Assembly: GCA_011372835.1 (NCBI GenBank)
Contig: DSAJ01000092.1
Location: 1-5,936 of the forward strand
Source: Methanomicrobia archaeon
Lineage (GTDB): Archaea; Methanobacteriota_B; Thermococci; Methanofastidiosales; NM3
Reading direction: 5' to 3'
Length of the DNA stretch: 5,936 nucleotides
In this document: piece after piece, positions 1 to 5,611 of the stretch
How the letters are laid out: every line of letters begins with the position of its first letter
Position numbering within the stretch: the stretch's first letter is position 1
Made by a program: the position numbers and the translations under genes
The notes under the pieces: generated by a model
Database searches by the model: none
Seen by the model: the letters and a program-made list of their open reading frames with translations, nothing else
Told to the model about the DNA's origin: nothing

Positions 1-688
1 CCAAAAGGTCGAGGCTGCCACGCATCGATGTGAACTCGAGCTCCATGTCATTTGACAGGTCCTGTGCCGCAGCCAAGATGTTCCCCTCATCCACTCCCGG
101 CGTGTGGATATACCTCGTTCTTCTGTAGTCGTCGAGGCGAAGCACCATTTTGAAGCCCTCCATGTCTCGTTCGATCTTTCGCACTATTCGGTCCCAGTGA
201 GTGACCCATCCGTGTGAGAGGAATAAACTTCCCATCTTCCTCAGCTCTTCCATGTACCGCTTCCTTCCAAGGAGGGCGACGATGCAGTCGTCGACGAGCC
301 CATCGTCTTCGATGGTCACGAGGGGCACGTCCTCGCGGACTACAACGTTTTGCAGTGCATTGCCGCATAATCCCATGAACAATAGGATGGCAGAGGTGTT
401 TTGCTTCATCGCATCGATCTGGGCGTTGCACCGGTACTCGAGTTCGTCGACATCGCTGTGGAGCGCCGCAGGTAACACATCCACGAGCACTTCGGTCCCG
501 CTGCACCGCACAGGGAGGAAGTCGGCATCGTTGACGGTCCTGGTCCTGTCATCGTCAAGCAGCGAGGCAAACCTCGTGTTCTCGGCGCTACGTTCGATAT
601 AGATGCGGCTTATCTCGTGGTGTTCGCGCAGCAGGCATGCAAGCTCCTTTTCGAGCACTTGGCAGGCGATGATGCCCAGTCGTCCCAT
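1..688 (-). CDS. DUF1638-family protein, C-terminus cut by window edge
   Basis: Reading the minus strand from the ATG at 688 gives 229 codons with no stop, running out of the window at position 1. The protein begins MGRLGIIACQVLEKEL and carries the features I associate with DUF1638 proteins: a Cys in an IxACxxLExEL start (C9), LHSDVDELE around residues 76-83, AILLFMGLCGNAL (100-112), a DGLVDDC segment (129-135), a GSLFLSHGW strand (153-161) and a late SMRGS (221-225). Family members are about 200-260 residues, so most of the protein is present. No biochemical function is established that I know of. Family members often sit near corrinoid methyltransferase genes in methanogens and acetogens, but no such gene is visible here. 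The conserved Cys residues C9, C108 and C135 could bind a metal or cofactor; that is inference. There is no ribosome binding site before the ATG, and the TATA element lies about 25 nt upstream, so a leaderless transcript is likely. The gene is divergent from the block at 759-5078. Confidence 0.85.
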   Translation of the reverse strand, partial: MGRLGIIACQVLEKELACLLREHHEISRIYIERSAENTRFASLLDDDRTRTVNDADFLPVRCSGTEVLVDVLPAALHSDVDELEYRCNAQIDAMKQNTSAILLFMGLCGNALQNVVVREDVPLVTIEDDGLVDDCIVALLGRKRYMEELRKMGSLFLSHGWVTHWDRIVRKIERDMEGFKMVLRLDDYRRTRYIHTPGVDEGNILAAAQDLSNDMELEFTSMRGSLDLL

Positions 689-708
689 GCTCTCGATTCG
701 GAAGCATT

Positions 709-718
709 ATTATATATA
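709..718. promoter_or_regulatory. TATA element, possibly shared by two divergent genes
   Basis: A run of alternating T and A lies in the middle of the 70-bp gap between divergent genes. On the minus strand it is preceded by an A-rich, purine-rich tract (about 719-728) that looks like a BRE, and its centre is about 25 nt from the ATG at 688. On the plus strand a start of transcription near 739-741 would leave room for the ribosome binding site at 746-751. The minus-strand reading has the better upstream element. Use in both directions is inferred. Confidence 0.6.
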
Positions 719-745
719 CTTTTTTACCTTAGTATTGTATCACGC

Positions 746-751
746 AGGTGA
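746..751 (+). promoter_or_regulatory. Ribosome binding site that decides the start at 759
   Basis: AGGTGA matches the archaeal 16S 3' end (complement of UCACCU) and sits 7 nt before the ATG at 759. It supports this start over an in-frame ATG at 603, which would lie inside the divergent gene and upstream of the TATA element. Confidence 0.75.
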
Positions 752-758
752 ATTCCCA

Positions 759-1706
759 ATGGACCTCTCAGTCAATCTCATTTCGAAGAGCAAGAAGGAC
801 CATCTCATCGATGAGTTGAAGGGCATGATGCTTTTTGAGGAAAAGGCAGAGCTCAATGGATGTTGCATCAAGCTCATTACCGATAAAGCCATGTTCAAGG
901 AGATGTGGCAGGACAACTTCAAACACATATCGGAGTTCATACGCCCCCACGGACGCTTATTCGTGCTCGACGACCCCGACCAACCCGAGTTGTCGCTCTA
1001 CTACGAACCTGTCTCAAAGACATGCTTTCTTTACAATTGCACATATTACGGACATGTCAAGAGCCTGGCGCTTGCGGTCGCCGGGGATTTCCTTGAGGAA
1101 TATCATTCGATCCATTCGCGCTATTCCGTCCATGGCGCCGCCATCGACGTTTTTGGCCGGGGCATCAGTTTGATCGCCCCTTCGGGGACGGGAAAGACGA
1201 CGCTCTCCTACGGTCTGCTCCTCGACAAGAACACGCGGCTTGTCAGCGATGACTGGTTCTATGCGCGCATACTCGGCGACCTCGTCGTGTGCGGAGCTTC
1301 CGAGAAGAACGTCTACATCAGGTCTTCGATCCAGGAAGTATACCCCGAGTTCGCCAAGGTGATACGCACGACGCAGCTCGACGAGACGAAGCGGGGCATC
1401 ATCGACATCGGCGATCTGCTCGGCGATGAGAAGAAGGCGGAGTCAACGACGATGGCAACGACCGTCTTCCTCGAGCGTGATGCCGACGATGACGTGTTCT
1501 ACAACATGTCCGTAAACGAGGCGCTCGACTATCTAATCAAGCATAACTTCTGCAACCCCCACATGCTCATAAGCGACAAGCGCAAGGTGCGCATAAGGAA
1601 GAATTTCTTCAAGCAATACTTCGAGCGGACGAAGATATACATGCTCAACACGATAGAGACGCCTTCGCAGTCACTTGAACGGCTGCGCCAGATCGCTCAC
1701 CGCTGA
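759..1706 (+). CDS. HPr kinase/PEPCK-like P-loop protein (HprK-like), 315 aa
   Basis: The C-terminal two thirds matches the HPr kinase/phosphorylase fold. SVHGAAIDVFGRGISLIAPS at residues 123-142 runs into the Walker A GTGKTT (143-148), as in the HPrK 'HGvlvdvyg.GvLitG.SG.GKS' block. LVSDDW (161-166) follows, equivalent to the HPrK 'LVaDD' strand with paired acidic residues. The N-terminal 120 residues do not resemble the HPrK N-terminal domain and I do not recognise them. The C-terminus (about 270-292) is rich in Lys and Arg. Classical HPrK phosphorylates a serine on HPr of the bacterial sugar PTS. Most archaea lack that pathway, so the substrate here is unknown; a small-molecule or protein kinase role is possible. 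No signal peptide or membrane segment is seen, so it is probably cytoplasmic. The ATG at 759 has a good ribosome binding site. The next gene begins 49 bp downstream. The fold is fairly sure, the activity is not. Confidence 0.8.
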   Translation: MDLSVNLISKSKKDHLIDELKGMMLFEEKAELNGCCIKLITDKAMFKEMWQDNFKHISEFIRPHGRLFVLDDPDQPELSLYYEPVSKTCFLYNCTYYGHVKSLALAVAGDFLEEYHSIHSRYSVHGAAIDVFGRGISLIAPSGTGKTTLSYGLLLDKNTRLVSDDWFYARILGDLVVCGASEKNVYIRSSIQEVYPEFAKVIRTTQLDETKRGIIDIGDLLGDEKKAESTTMATTVFLERDADDDVFYNMSVNEALDYLIKHNFCNPHMLISDKRKVRIRKNFFKQYFERTKIYMLNTIETPSQSLERLRQIAHR

Positions 1707-1710
1707 TAAG

Positions 1711-1725
1711 GAAAACCTTTTATGT
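1711..1725 (+). promoter_or_regulatory. Possible promoter (BRE/TATA) ahead of the CPBP gene
   Basis: A GAAAACCTTTTATG string in the 49-bp gap closely resembles the rRNA promoter of this same window (GAAACCTTTTTATA at 5258-5271). A start of transcription about 25 nt downstream falls near 1745, just before the ribosome binding site. It could add transcription of the CPBP and ATPase genes independent of the kinase-like gene. Confidence 0.45.
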
Positions 1726-1746
1726 GGCACCCTTTTTTAGTAATGT

Positions 1747-1751
1747 GGTGG
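1747..1751 (+). promoter_or_regulatory. Ribosome binding site of the CPBP gene
   Basis: GGTGG lies 4 nt before the ATG at 1756 and pairs with the archaeal anti-Shine-Dalgarno. The spacing is short but acceptable, and it supports this start. Confidence 0.55.
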
Positions 1752-1755
1752 CACG

Positions 1756-2448
1756 ATGGCGGCAGAAGTATTCCAGAGCACGATAGTAGCACTTTTCCTC
1801 GGGGTAGCATCAGTGGTGCTTCTTCGAGCAATCATTCCCCACCTGTACCAGCAGGACAGGAGGCTTGCGCAGTTCATCTACCTCGACTTCTTCTGGATCG
1901 CCACGTTCTTCGTCATCTACCTATACGAGCAAAGCACGATATCCACGATAGGATTCTCACTTGGGGCCGATCCCCTCGAAACGCTCGTGTTCACCATCTT
2001 GTCAGTCCTCGTCACCCTGTTCCTCTTCATCATCTCAGCACGCAGGGAGAAGCAGCGGGGCGTCATCTCAGTGGAAAAGGGGTTTCTCAAGGTTGGCCCT
2101 GAACGTGTCGACCTTCGCATGATATCCCTTCCTGGATTCGTTCAAACATTTCTCATGCAGATCATATGGGTAGCACTCCCGCTCGAGATCTTCTTCAGAG
2201 GGTATCTCGTGACCAGATTCGCACAGTCGTTTCCCGAGCTTGGCGCTATCATCATTGCGGCCATCGTCTACTTCGTCGCATATCTTGACAGGCCCATATT
2301 TGGAACGATAAACATCCTTCTGGCGCTCGTGTGGGGTTATTCGCTCATTGCGACCGGCAGCATCCTCCCGGGACTCGTTGCACACATATTCATCAATACG
2401 ACGAGCTTCTACTTCGCGCGCAACATCGCGCTATCATCCCGTGTATAG
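1756..2448 (+). CDS. CPBP (Abi/CAAX protease-like) membrane protein with degenerate active site, 230 aa
   Basis: The protein is strongly hydrophobic, with probable membrane segments near residues 5-25, 40-58, 76-95, 127-147, 162-180, 184-200 and 203-220. The last three helices carry the remains of the CPBP/Rce1 intramembrane endopeptidase motifs. LEIFFRG (143-149) stands where EExxFRG is expected, so the first Glu, the catalytic one in Rce1, is Leu143. FVAYL (173-177) stands where FxxxH is expected, so the His is Leu177. AHIFIN (209-214) keeps HxxxN (H210, N214). Active relatives cleave prenylated CAAX proteins or act in bacteriocin self-immunity and membrane signalling. With two of the main catalytic residues gone, this one is probably not a protease and may be a scaffold or binding protein. 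The gene is intact and follows a good ribosome binding site, which argues against a decaying gene. It ends 23 bp before the ATPase gene, so the two are probably cotranscribed. Family assignment rests on the RG, HxxxN and helix layout. Confidence 0.75.
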   Translation: MAAEVFQSTIVALFLGVASVVLLRAIIPHLYQQDRRLAQFIYLDFFWIATFFVIYLYEQSTISTIGFSLGADPLETLVFTILSVLVTLFLFIISARREKQRGVISVEKGFLKVGPERVDLRMISLPGFVQTFLMQIIWVALPLEIFFRGYLVTRFAQSFPELGAIIIAAIVYFVAYLDRPIFGTINILLALVWGYSLIATGSILPGLVAHIFINTTSFYFARNIALSSRV

Positions 2449-2471
2449 ACCATACCCCAAAAGGCGGTACT

Positions 2472-5078
2472 ATGGGAAAGGACCACATAATCGTACGTGA
2501 CCCCCTCAATGTGCTCAACGACGGCTCCAGCATATACGTTGGACGAAAGCGTTCCGTCTTCGACAAGTACAAGGACAAGTCCGGCCTCTATATCGGCAAG
2601 GTCATCGAGAGCCAGAGCGTGGGCACGAACTGGTACAACAAACCCGTCCTTCTTGATTCGATGTCGCCGCACGCCATCTTCATCTGCGGCATGCGCGGCT
2701 CGGGCAAGTCATACACCCTGGGCGTCATCGCCGAGGAGATGGCGACCAAGAACAAGGGAGCAGGCGTCATAGTCATCGATCCTATGGGCATCTTCTGGTC
2801 GATGAAGCAAAAGAACAAGATCGCACAGGAAAAGAGCTTCCTGCGCCGCTGGGGGCTTTCCGCCAAGGGATTTGACAACGTGTGCGTCTTCCTGCCGGAG
2901 GGACACGCCAACGATGCGCCCTCCGACACGTTCGACCGCGTGTTTTCCATCCGCCCTTCCGAGGTCTCGATCGATGAGTGGTGCCTTACCTTCAACATCG
3001 ACCGTTTCGAGACAATGGGCCTCCTGCTCGAGCGCGTCATCGACAGGGTGCGGCGCGGCTACATGACCGTTGACGAGATAGAGGTCGAATCGAAAGGCGA
3101 TGATTACGACCTTGCTGACCTCATCGATTGCATTAACCTTGAGGACTCGATCAACTCCAATGAGCGAGGGTTCAAACAGACGACGCGCCGTGCTCTGCTT
3201 GCCCGTCTTAACGGCGCTGACAAGTGGGGCATATTCTCAAAGGAGGGCACACAGCTCAAGGACCTCTCGCGTCGTGGGATCGTCTCGGTCGTCGACGTGT
3301 CGTTCCTTGACGACAACGTGCGTGCACTCGTCGTTGGCATCCTTGCACGAAATCTTCTCAACACGCGCAAGGTCATTTCGCGTCACGAGGCCACGGGCAA
3401 TCTGAAAAACATATTTGGCGCCATACCTGCGACGTGGCTCATGATCGATGAGGCACACATCCTCGTTCCTGCCTCGGGTCAGAAGACGGCTGCTACCGAT
3501 CCCATCATCGAGTACGTGCGTCAGGGCCGTCAACCGGGATGCTCGCTCGTGCTCGCCACTCAGCAGCCAGCCGCTATCGACTCGCGCGTTCTCTCCCAGA
3601 CCGACATCCTCTTTTGCCACAAGCTCGTCTATGACGACGATATCAAGGCGGTCACCCGACGCATGCCCGCAGAAATGCCTGCAAAGTTCAAGGATGGCCA
3701 TTTCATCAAGAATCTTCCCATAGGCGTCGCCATCGTGGGCGACAAGGAAGAGCAGTCTTCACGTTCGTTCCTTGCCCAGATCCGCCCCCGCATCTCTCAG
3801 CACGAGGGTCGAGAGAGAACTTCATCGATCGACCTTGATCCCGATATCGTCAGGGAGAACCTCAAGGAGCTTCTCGCGGAGAGATACGCCGATTCCGAGC
3901 CCGACGAGCTTGGCGAGCTCGTATCCTCCATCGAACAGGAGTACGACGTCTCGTTCAACGTCGATGAGCTGCTCAACGAGCTCGCCCATGAGGGCGCCAT
4001 CGACCGGGAGGTCACGGAGCTCCCCCTTGATGACTCAGACCTCGGTGAACGCCATGTTGAGCCTAGCGAGCACGACGCTCCTTTGGCTCCCCCTCTCGAA
4101 CCTGTGCCTCCAAGCGAACACGACACTCCTGCCGATGCGGCTGACAGCGGTGGCGCCATATCAGAGGAACCTGCGTCAAACGCCGATGACACATCTCTAG
4201 TCGAGTTTCCTATCGATCACGAACTTCATGTCGACATCGAGCCAGCTGACACAACATACGCACAGGAGCCGCTCGTCCCCCCCGGATCATTCACGGAGGA
4301 AGACCGGTACCGCCGCGACGTCAACTACGAGAAGGTCATCATCGTACCGGAACGTATCGATGCCGATGACATTTCCTCCATGGCCAAGACGCACAAGAAG
4401 CGACGGCTCATTGGAAAACCTGACGAGATATCCAGCATGTACATGGTGTTCTATCCTCTCTGGAAGGTCATGGTCGACGTTTTTCCGAAAAATGAGTCCT
4501 ATGTATCCCTTGCGCTCTACGTCGATGCCATAACGAATGAGCTTGTCATCAACGATAGGAAGACGACGCGCACGCGCGGCATACGCGACCTCGTGTCCCT
4601 TCCTGCCGACGGACGTTCATTCCTCCGGTACCTCATCAAACGGGAAAATCCCACCTATGAGGAGATATCCCGCGAGCGTGACATCACTCGCAAGAAGACC
4701 GAGTCGAAGGTCGCATCCCTCATCGACCGCGAGCTCGTCAAGCTAAAGAAGGTGGGCGACTCGTACGAGGTGCGGCCAGCAGACCATTTCTTCCTCATCG
4801 AGTCACCGCTCGACAAGCGGCTGAAGAACGTCCAGTTCGATGTCGTCGAGGACTATGTCGAGACCGATGCCATCGTTGAACCCGTTGTTCAAAAGAAGGA
4901 TGCTCACGCAGCCGTCGAGCTCTTCCTCGACGTTCGTGTATGGGACCAGCACATCGTCTACTACCCATATTGGGTCGTCACATACGAGAACGGTTCATCC
5001 GTTCGTACCGAGATATTTGATGCTGTTACCGGCAAGCGCGATGCCGACGTGGGCAACATGCTCAGGGGCCGATTATGA
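2472..5078 (+). CDS. HerA/FtsK-type ATPase with winged-helix-like segment and duplicated C-terminal YxPxW module, 868 aa
   Basis: Residues about 60-445 form a HerA-like (DUF87-type) motor domain. It has Walker A GMRGSGKS at 73-80, Walker B LMIDEAH at 323-329, and a sensor-like LATQQP at 361-366, preceded by QGRQPG (351-356), where HerA relatives keep an arginine-finger region. Only about 60 residues precede Walker A, so the N-terminal HAS-barrel of true HerA seems absent. Residues 446-517 are charged and probably helical. Residues 518-610 are an acidic, Pro/Ser-rich linker with two PSEHD copies (531-535 and 547-551). Residues 716-770 look like a winged helix. On either side of it are two copies of a YxPxW...DAxT module (661-688 and 831-853). 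Known HerA proteins are hexameric DNA translocases working with NurA nuclease at DNA ends; no NurA gene is here. The role may be DNA or protein-complex remodelling, unproven. The ATG at 2472 lies 23 bp after the CPBP gene behind a weak GGCGGT; an upstream in-frame ATG at 2331 would overlap that gene. At about 868 aa it is much longer than the usual ~500 aa. Confidence 0.85.
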   Translation: MGKDHIIVRDPLNVLNDGSSIYVGRKRSVFDKYKDKSGLYIGKVIESQSVGTNWYNKPVLLDSMSPHAIFICGMRGSGKSYTLGVIAEEMATKNKGAGVIVIDPMGIFWSMKQKNKIAQEKSFLRRWGLSAKGFDNVCVFLPEGHANDAPSDTFDRVFSIRPSEVSIDEWCLTFNIDRFETMGLLLERVIDRVRRGYMTVDEIEVESKGDDYDLADLIDCINLEDSINSNERGFKQTTRRALLARLNGADKWGIFSKEGTQLKDLSRRGIVSVVDVSFLDDNVRALVVGILARNLLNTRKVISRHEATGNLKNIFGAIPATWLMIDEAHILVPASGQKTAATDPIIEYVRQGRQPGCSLVLATQQPAAIDSRVLSQTDILFCHKLVYDDDIKAVTRRMPAEMPAKFKDGHFIKNLPIGVAIVGDKEEQSSRSFLAQIRPRISQHEGRERTSSIDLDPDIVRENLKELLAERYADSEPDELGELVSSIEQEYDVSFNVDELLNELAHEGAIDREVTELPLDDSDLGERHVEPSEHDAPLAPPLEPVPPSEHDTPADAADSGGAISEEPASNADDTSLVEFPIDHELHVDIEPADTTYAQEPLVPPGSFTEEDRYRRDVNYEKVIIVPERIDADDISSMAKTHKKRRLIGKPDEISSMYMVFYPLWKVMVDVFPKNESYVSLALYVDAITNELVINDRKTTRTRGIRDLVSLPADGRSFLRYLIKRENPTYEEISRERDITRKKTESKVASLIDRELVKLKKVGDSYEVRPADHFFLIESPLDKRLKNVQFDVVEDYVETDAIVEPVVQKKDAHAAVELFLDVRVWDQHIVYYPYWVVTYENGSSVRTEIFDAVTGKRDADVGNMLRGRL
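4023..4301 (+). other. Acidic Pro/Ser-rich linker within the ATPase
   Basis: This stretch encodes residues 518-610, rich in Asp, Glu, Pro and Ser and probably disordered. It contains two copies of PSEHD, each followed by Ala/Thr-Pro. It separates the motor from the C-terminal DNA- or protein-binding part and may act as a flexible tether. Confidence 0.6.
4437..4541 (+). repeat. First YxPxW module of the ATPase C-terminus
   Basis: Residues 656-690 read VFYPLWKVMVDV, then an Asp-Ala-Ile-Thr turn (685-688). The pattern of an aromatic pair, Pro, Trp, a hydrophobic strand and a later DAxT matches the second copy at residues 826-860. Similarity is low outside the key residues, so the copies are old or strongly diverged. 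Confidence 0.6.
4617..4781 (+). other. Winged-helix-like segment within the ATPase
   Basis: Residues 716-770 have the rhythm of a winged helix. A helix (SFLRYLIKREN) is followed by PTYEEISRERDITRKK, a turn and recognition-type helix, then ESKVASLIDRELVKLKK and a beta-wing (VGDSYEV). Such domains bind DNA or dimerise. This fits a DNA-acting motor but is judged by eye only. Confidence 0.55.
4947..5051 (+). repeat. Second YxPxW module of the ATPase C-terminus
   Basis: Residues 826-860 contain VYYPYWVVTYENG, then DAVTGK (850-855). The 'YxPyW...y...DavtG' pattern also occurs at the ends of some bacterial and archaeal zinc-ribbon and membrane proteins, as I recall. This copy is closer to that pattern than the first and is about five residues shorter between the Tyr and the Asp. 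Confidence 0.6.
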
Positions 5079-5255
5079 GCCGTACTGTCTTGTTCGATGG
5101 TGTTCATTTTACTTAGTAAGTTTTATCTACATATTCTTGTTATTTATATTGAGATTTTTTATTAATTTTACATTATTTTGTTAAGAAACAAAAATATTGA
5201 TTTTCAACTTCAGTTCTCCGTTTTTTTTATTCCTTTTTTGCTCTATTCGCCGTTA
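5079..5255. other. AT-rich gene-free intergenic spacer
   Basis: This stretch is strikingly richer in A and T than its neighbours and has T-runs throughout. I find no credible gene in it. It is best read as terminator plus upstream region of the rRNA promoter, where easily melted or bent DNA and regulator binding are common. Confidence 0.6.
5221..5239 (+). terminator. T-tract terminator after the ATPase gene
   Basis: T8 and T6 runs separated by five bases sit about 140 bp after the ATPase stop, and just upstream of the rRNA promoter. Archaeal RNA polymerase terminates at such U-tracts without needing a hairpin. The preceding stretch 5100-5180 is also very T-rich, so termination may occur over several sites. 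Confidence 0.5.
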
Positions 5256-5271
5256 CCGAAACCTTTTTATA
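5256..5271 (+). promoter_or_regulatory. rRNA operon promoter (BRE + TATA)
   Basis: CCGAAACC (BRE, 5256-5263) followed directly by TTTTTATA (5264-5271) is a textbook archaeal strong promoter. Transcription would start about 25 nt downstream, near 5291-5296, roughly 320 nt before the mature 16S. No second promoter of equal quality is seen closer to the rRNA. Confidence 0.8.
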
Positions 5272-5291
5272 CCCAACTCTCTACCTCAATA

Positions 5292-5611
5292 GTGCACGAA
5301 ATGTGCGAGTGTGCAATAATTTTACACACTGGCGCACCTATGTGTTATAGGTGCCGACCCCGGCACCGCGAACGCCCGGAGCGCGCCGTCAGGCGAGCGA
5401 GGACGGGCGATCTTCCAGGCCGGGGCACAGGAGATGATGGTGCGATGGAACAGCGTCTGTTGATGCTGGTGTCGCATCGGATGGAGGTCCTTGGAATACC
5501 ACCATACGAATCAACCCGTGCAGGTGATCGAACACATGCATGGAGCGGACGTATGTAGTGCGAACCCACAATAGGTCGAACGAACGACCGTACCCATAAG
5601 CGTTGTTTTCA
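5292..5611 (+). other. Pre-16S leader RNA
   Basis: About 320 nt lie between the predicted transcription start and the mature 16S, with no credible gene. The leader opens with three short hairpins (5294-5306, 5308-5330 and 5334-5354). A long GC-rich rod follows (5358-5425), with stems at 5358-5364/5419-5425, 5373-5378/5404-5409 and 5384-5387/5392-5395. Small hairpins come next at 5449-5461 (3-nt loop) and 5574-5589. In euryarchaea such leaders hold the 5' half of the bulge-helix-bulge processing stem around 16S. The 3' half lies outside this window, so its exact position cannot be fixed here. Confidence 0.7.
5334..5354 (+). repeat. Perfect 8-bp hairpin in the rRNA leader
   Basis: GCACCTAT at 5334-5341 and ATAGGTGC at 5347-5354 pair across a 5-nt loop. 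The 3' arm shares bases with an alternative hairpin, GGTGCC (5350-5355) with GGCACC (5362-5367), so the two cannot form together. Confidence 0.65.

Noticed and set aside
87..602. Open frames on both strands in the left region (87-506 minus, 201-602 plus)
   Set aside because: They are shadows of the DUF1638 gene. Their products are rich in Arg, Ser and His with no recognisable family, while the DUF1638 frame is open from 688 to the edge and matches a known family.
603..758. N-terminal extension of the HprK-like gene to an ATG at 603
   Set aside because: The extension overlaps the DUF1638 gene on the other strand and crosses the TATA element. Its residues are Ser/Arg-rich shadow sequence, and the ATG at 759 has a proper ribosome binding site.
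2331..2471. N-terminal extension of the ATPase to an ATG at 2331
   Set aside because: It would overlap the last 118 bp of the CPBP gene and gives a composition unlike the protein. The ATG at 2472 fits the gene end and the domain start.
5178..5558. Small coding frame in the spacer and rRNA leader
   Set aside because: It starts in the AT-rich spacer, crosses the rRNA promoter and runs through structured leader RNA. It has no ribosome binding site and no family likeness.
5574..5589. Hairpin before 16S as the bulge-helix-bulge processing motif
   Set aside because: GGTCG/CGACC closes on itself with a 6-nt loop, whereas the true processing motif pairs with sequence downstream of 16S, which is outside the window. 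It is kept only as a local hairpin.
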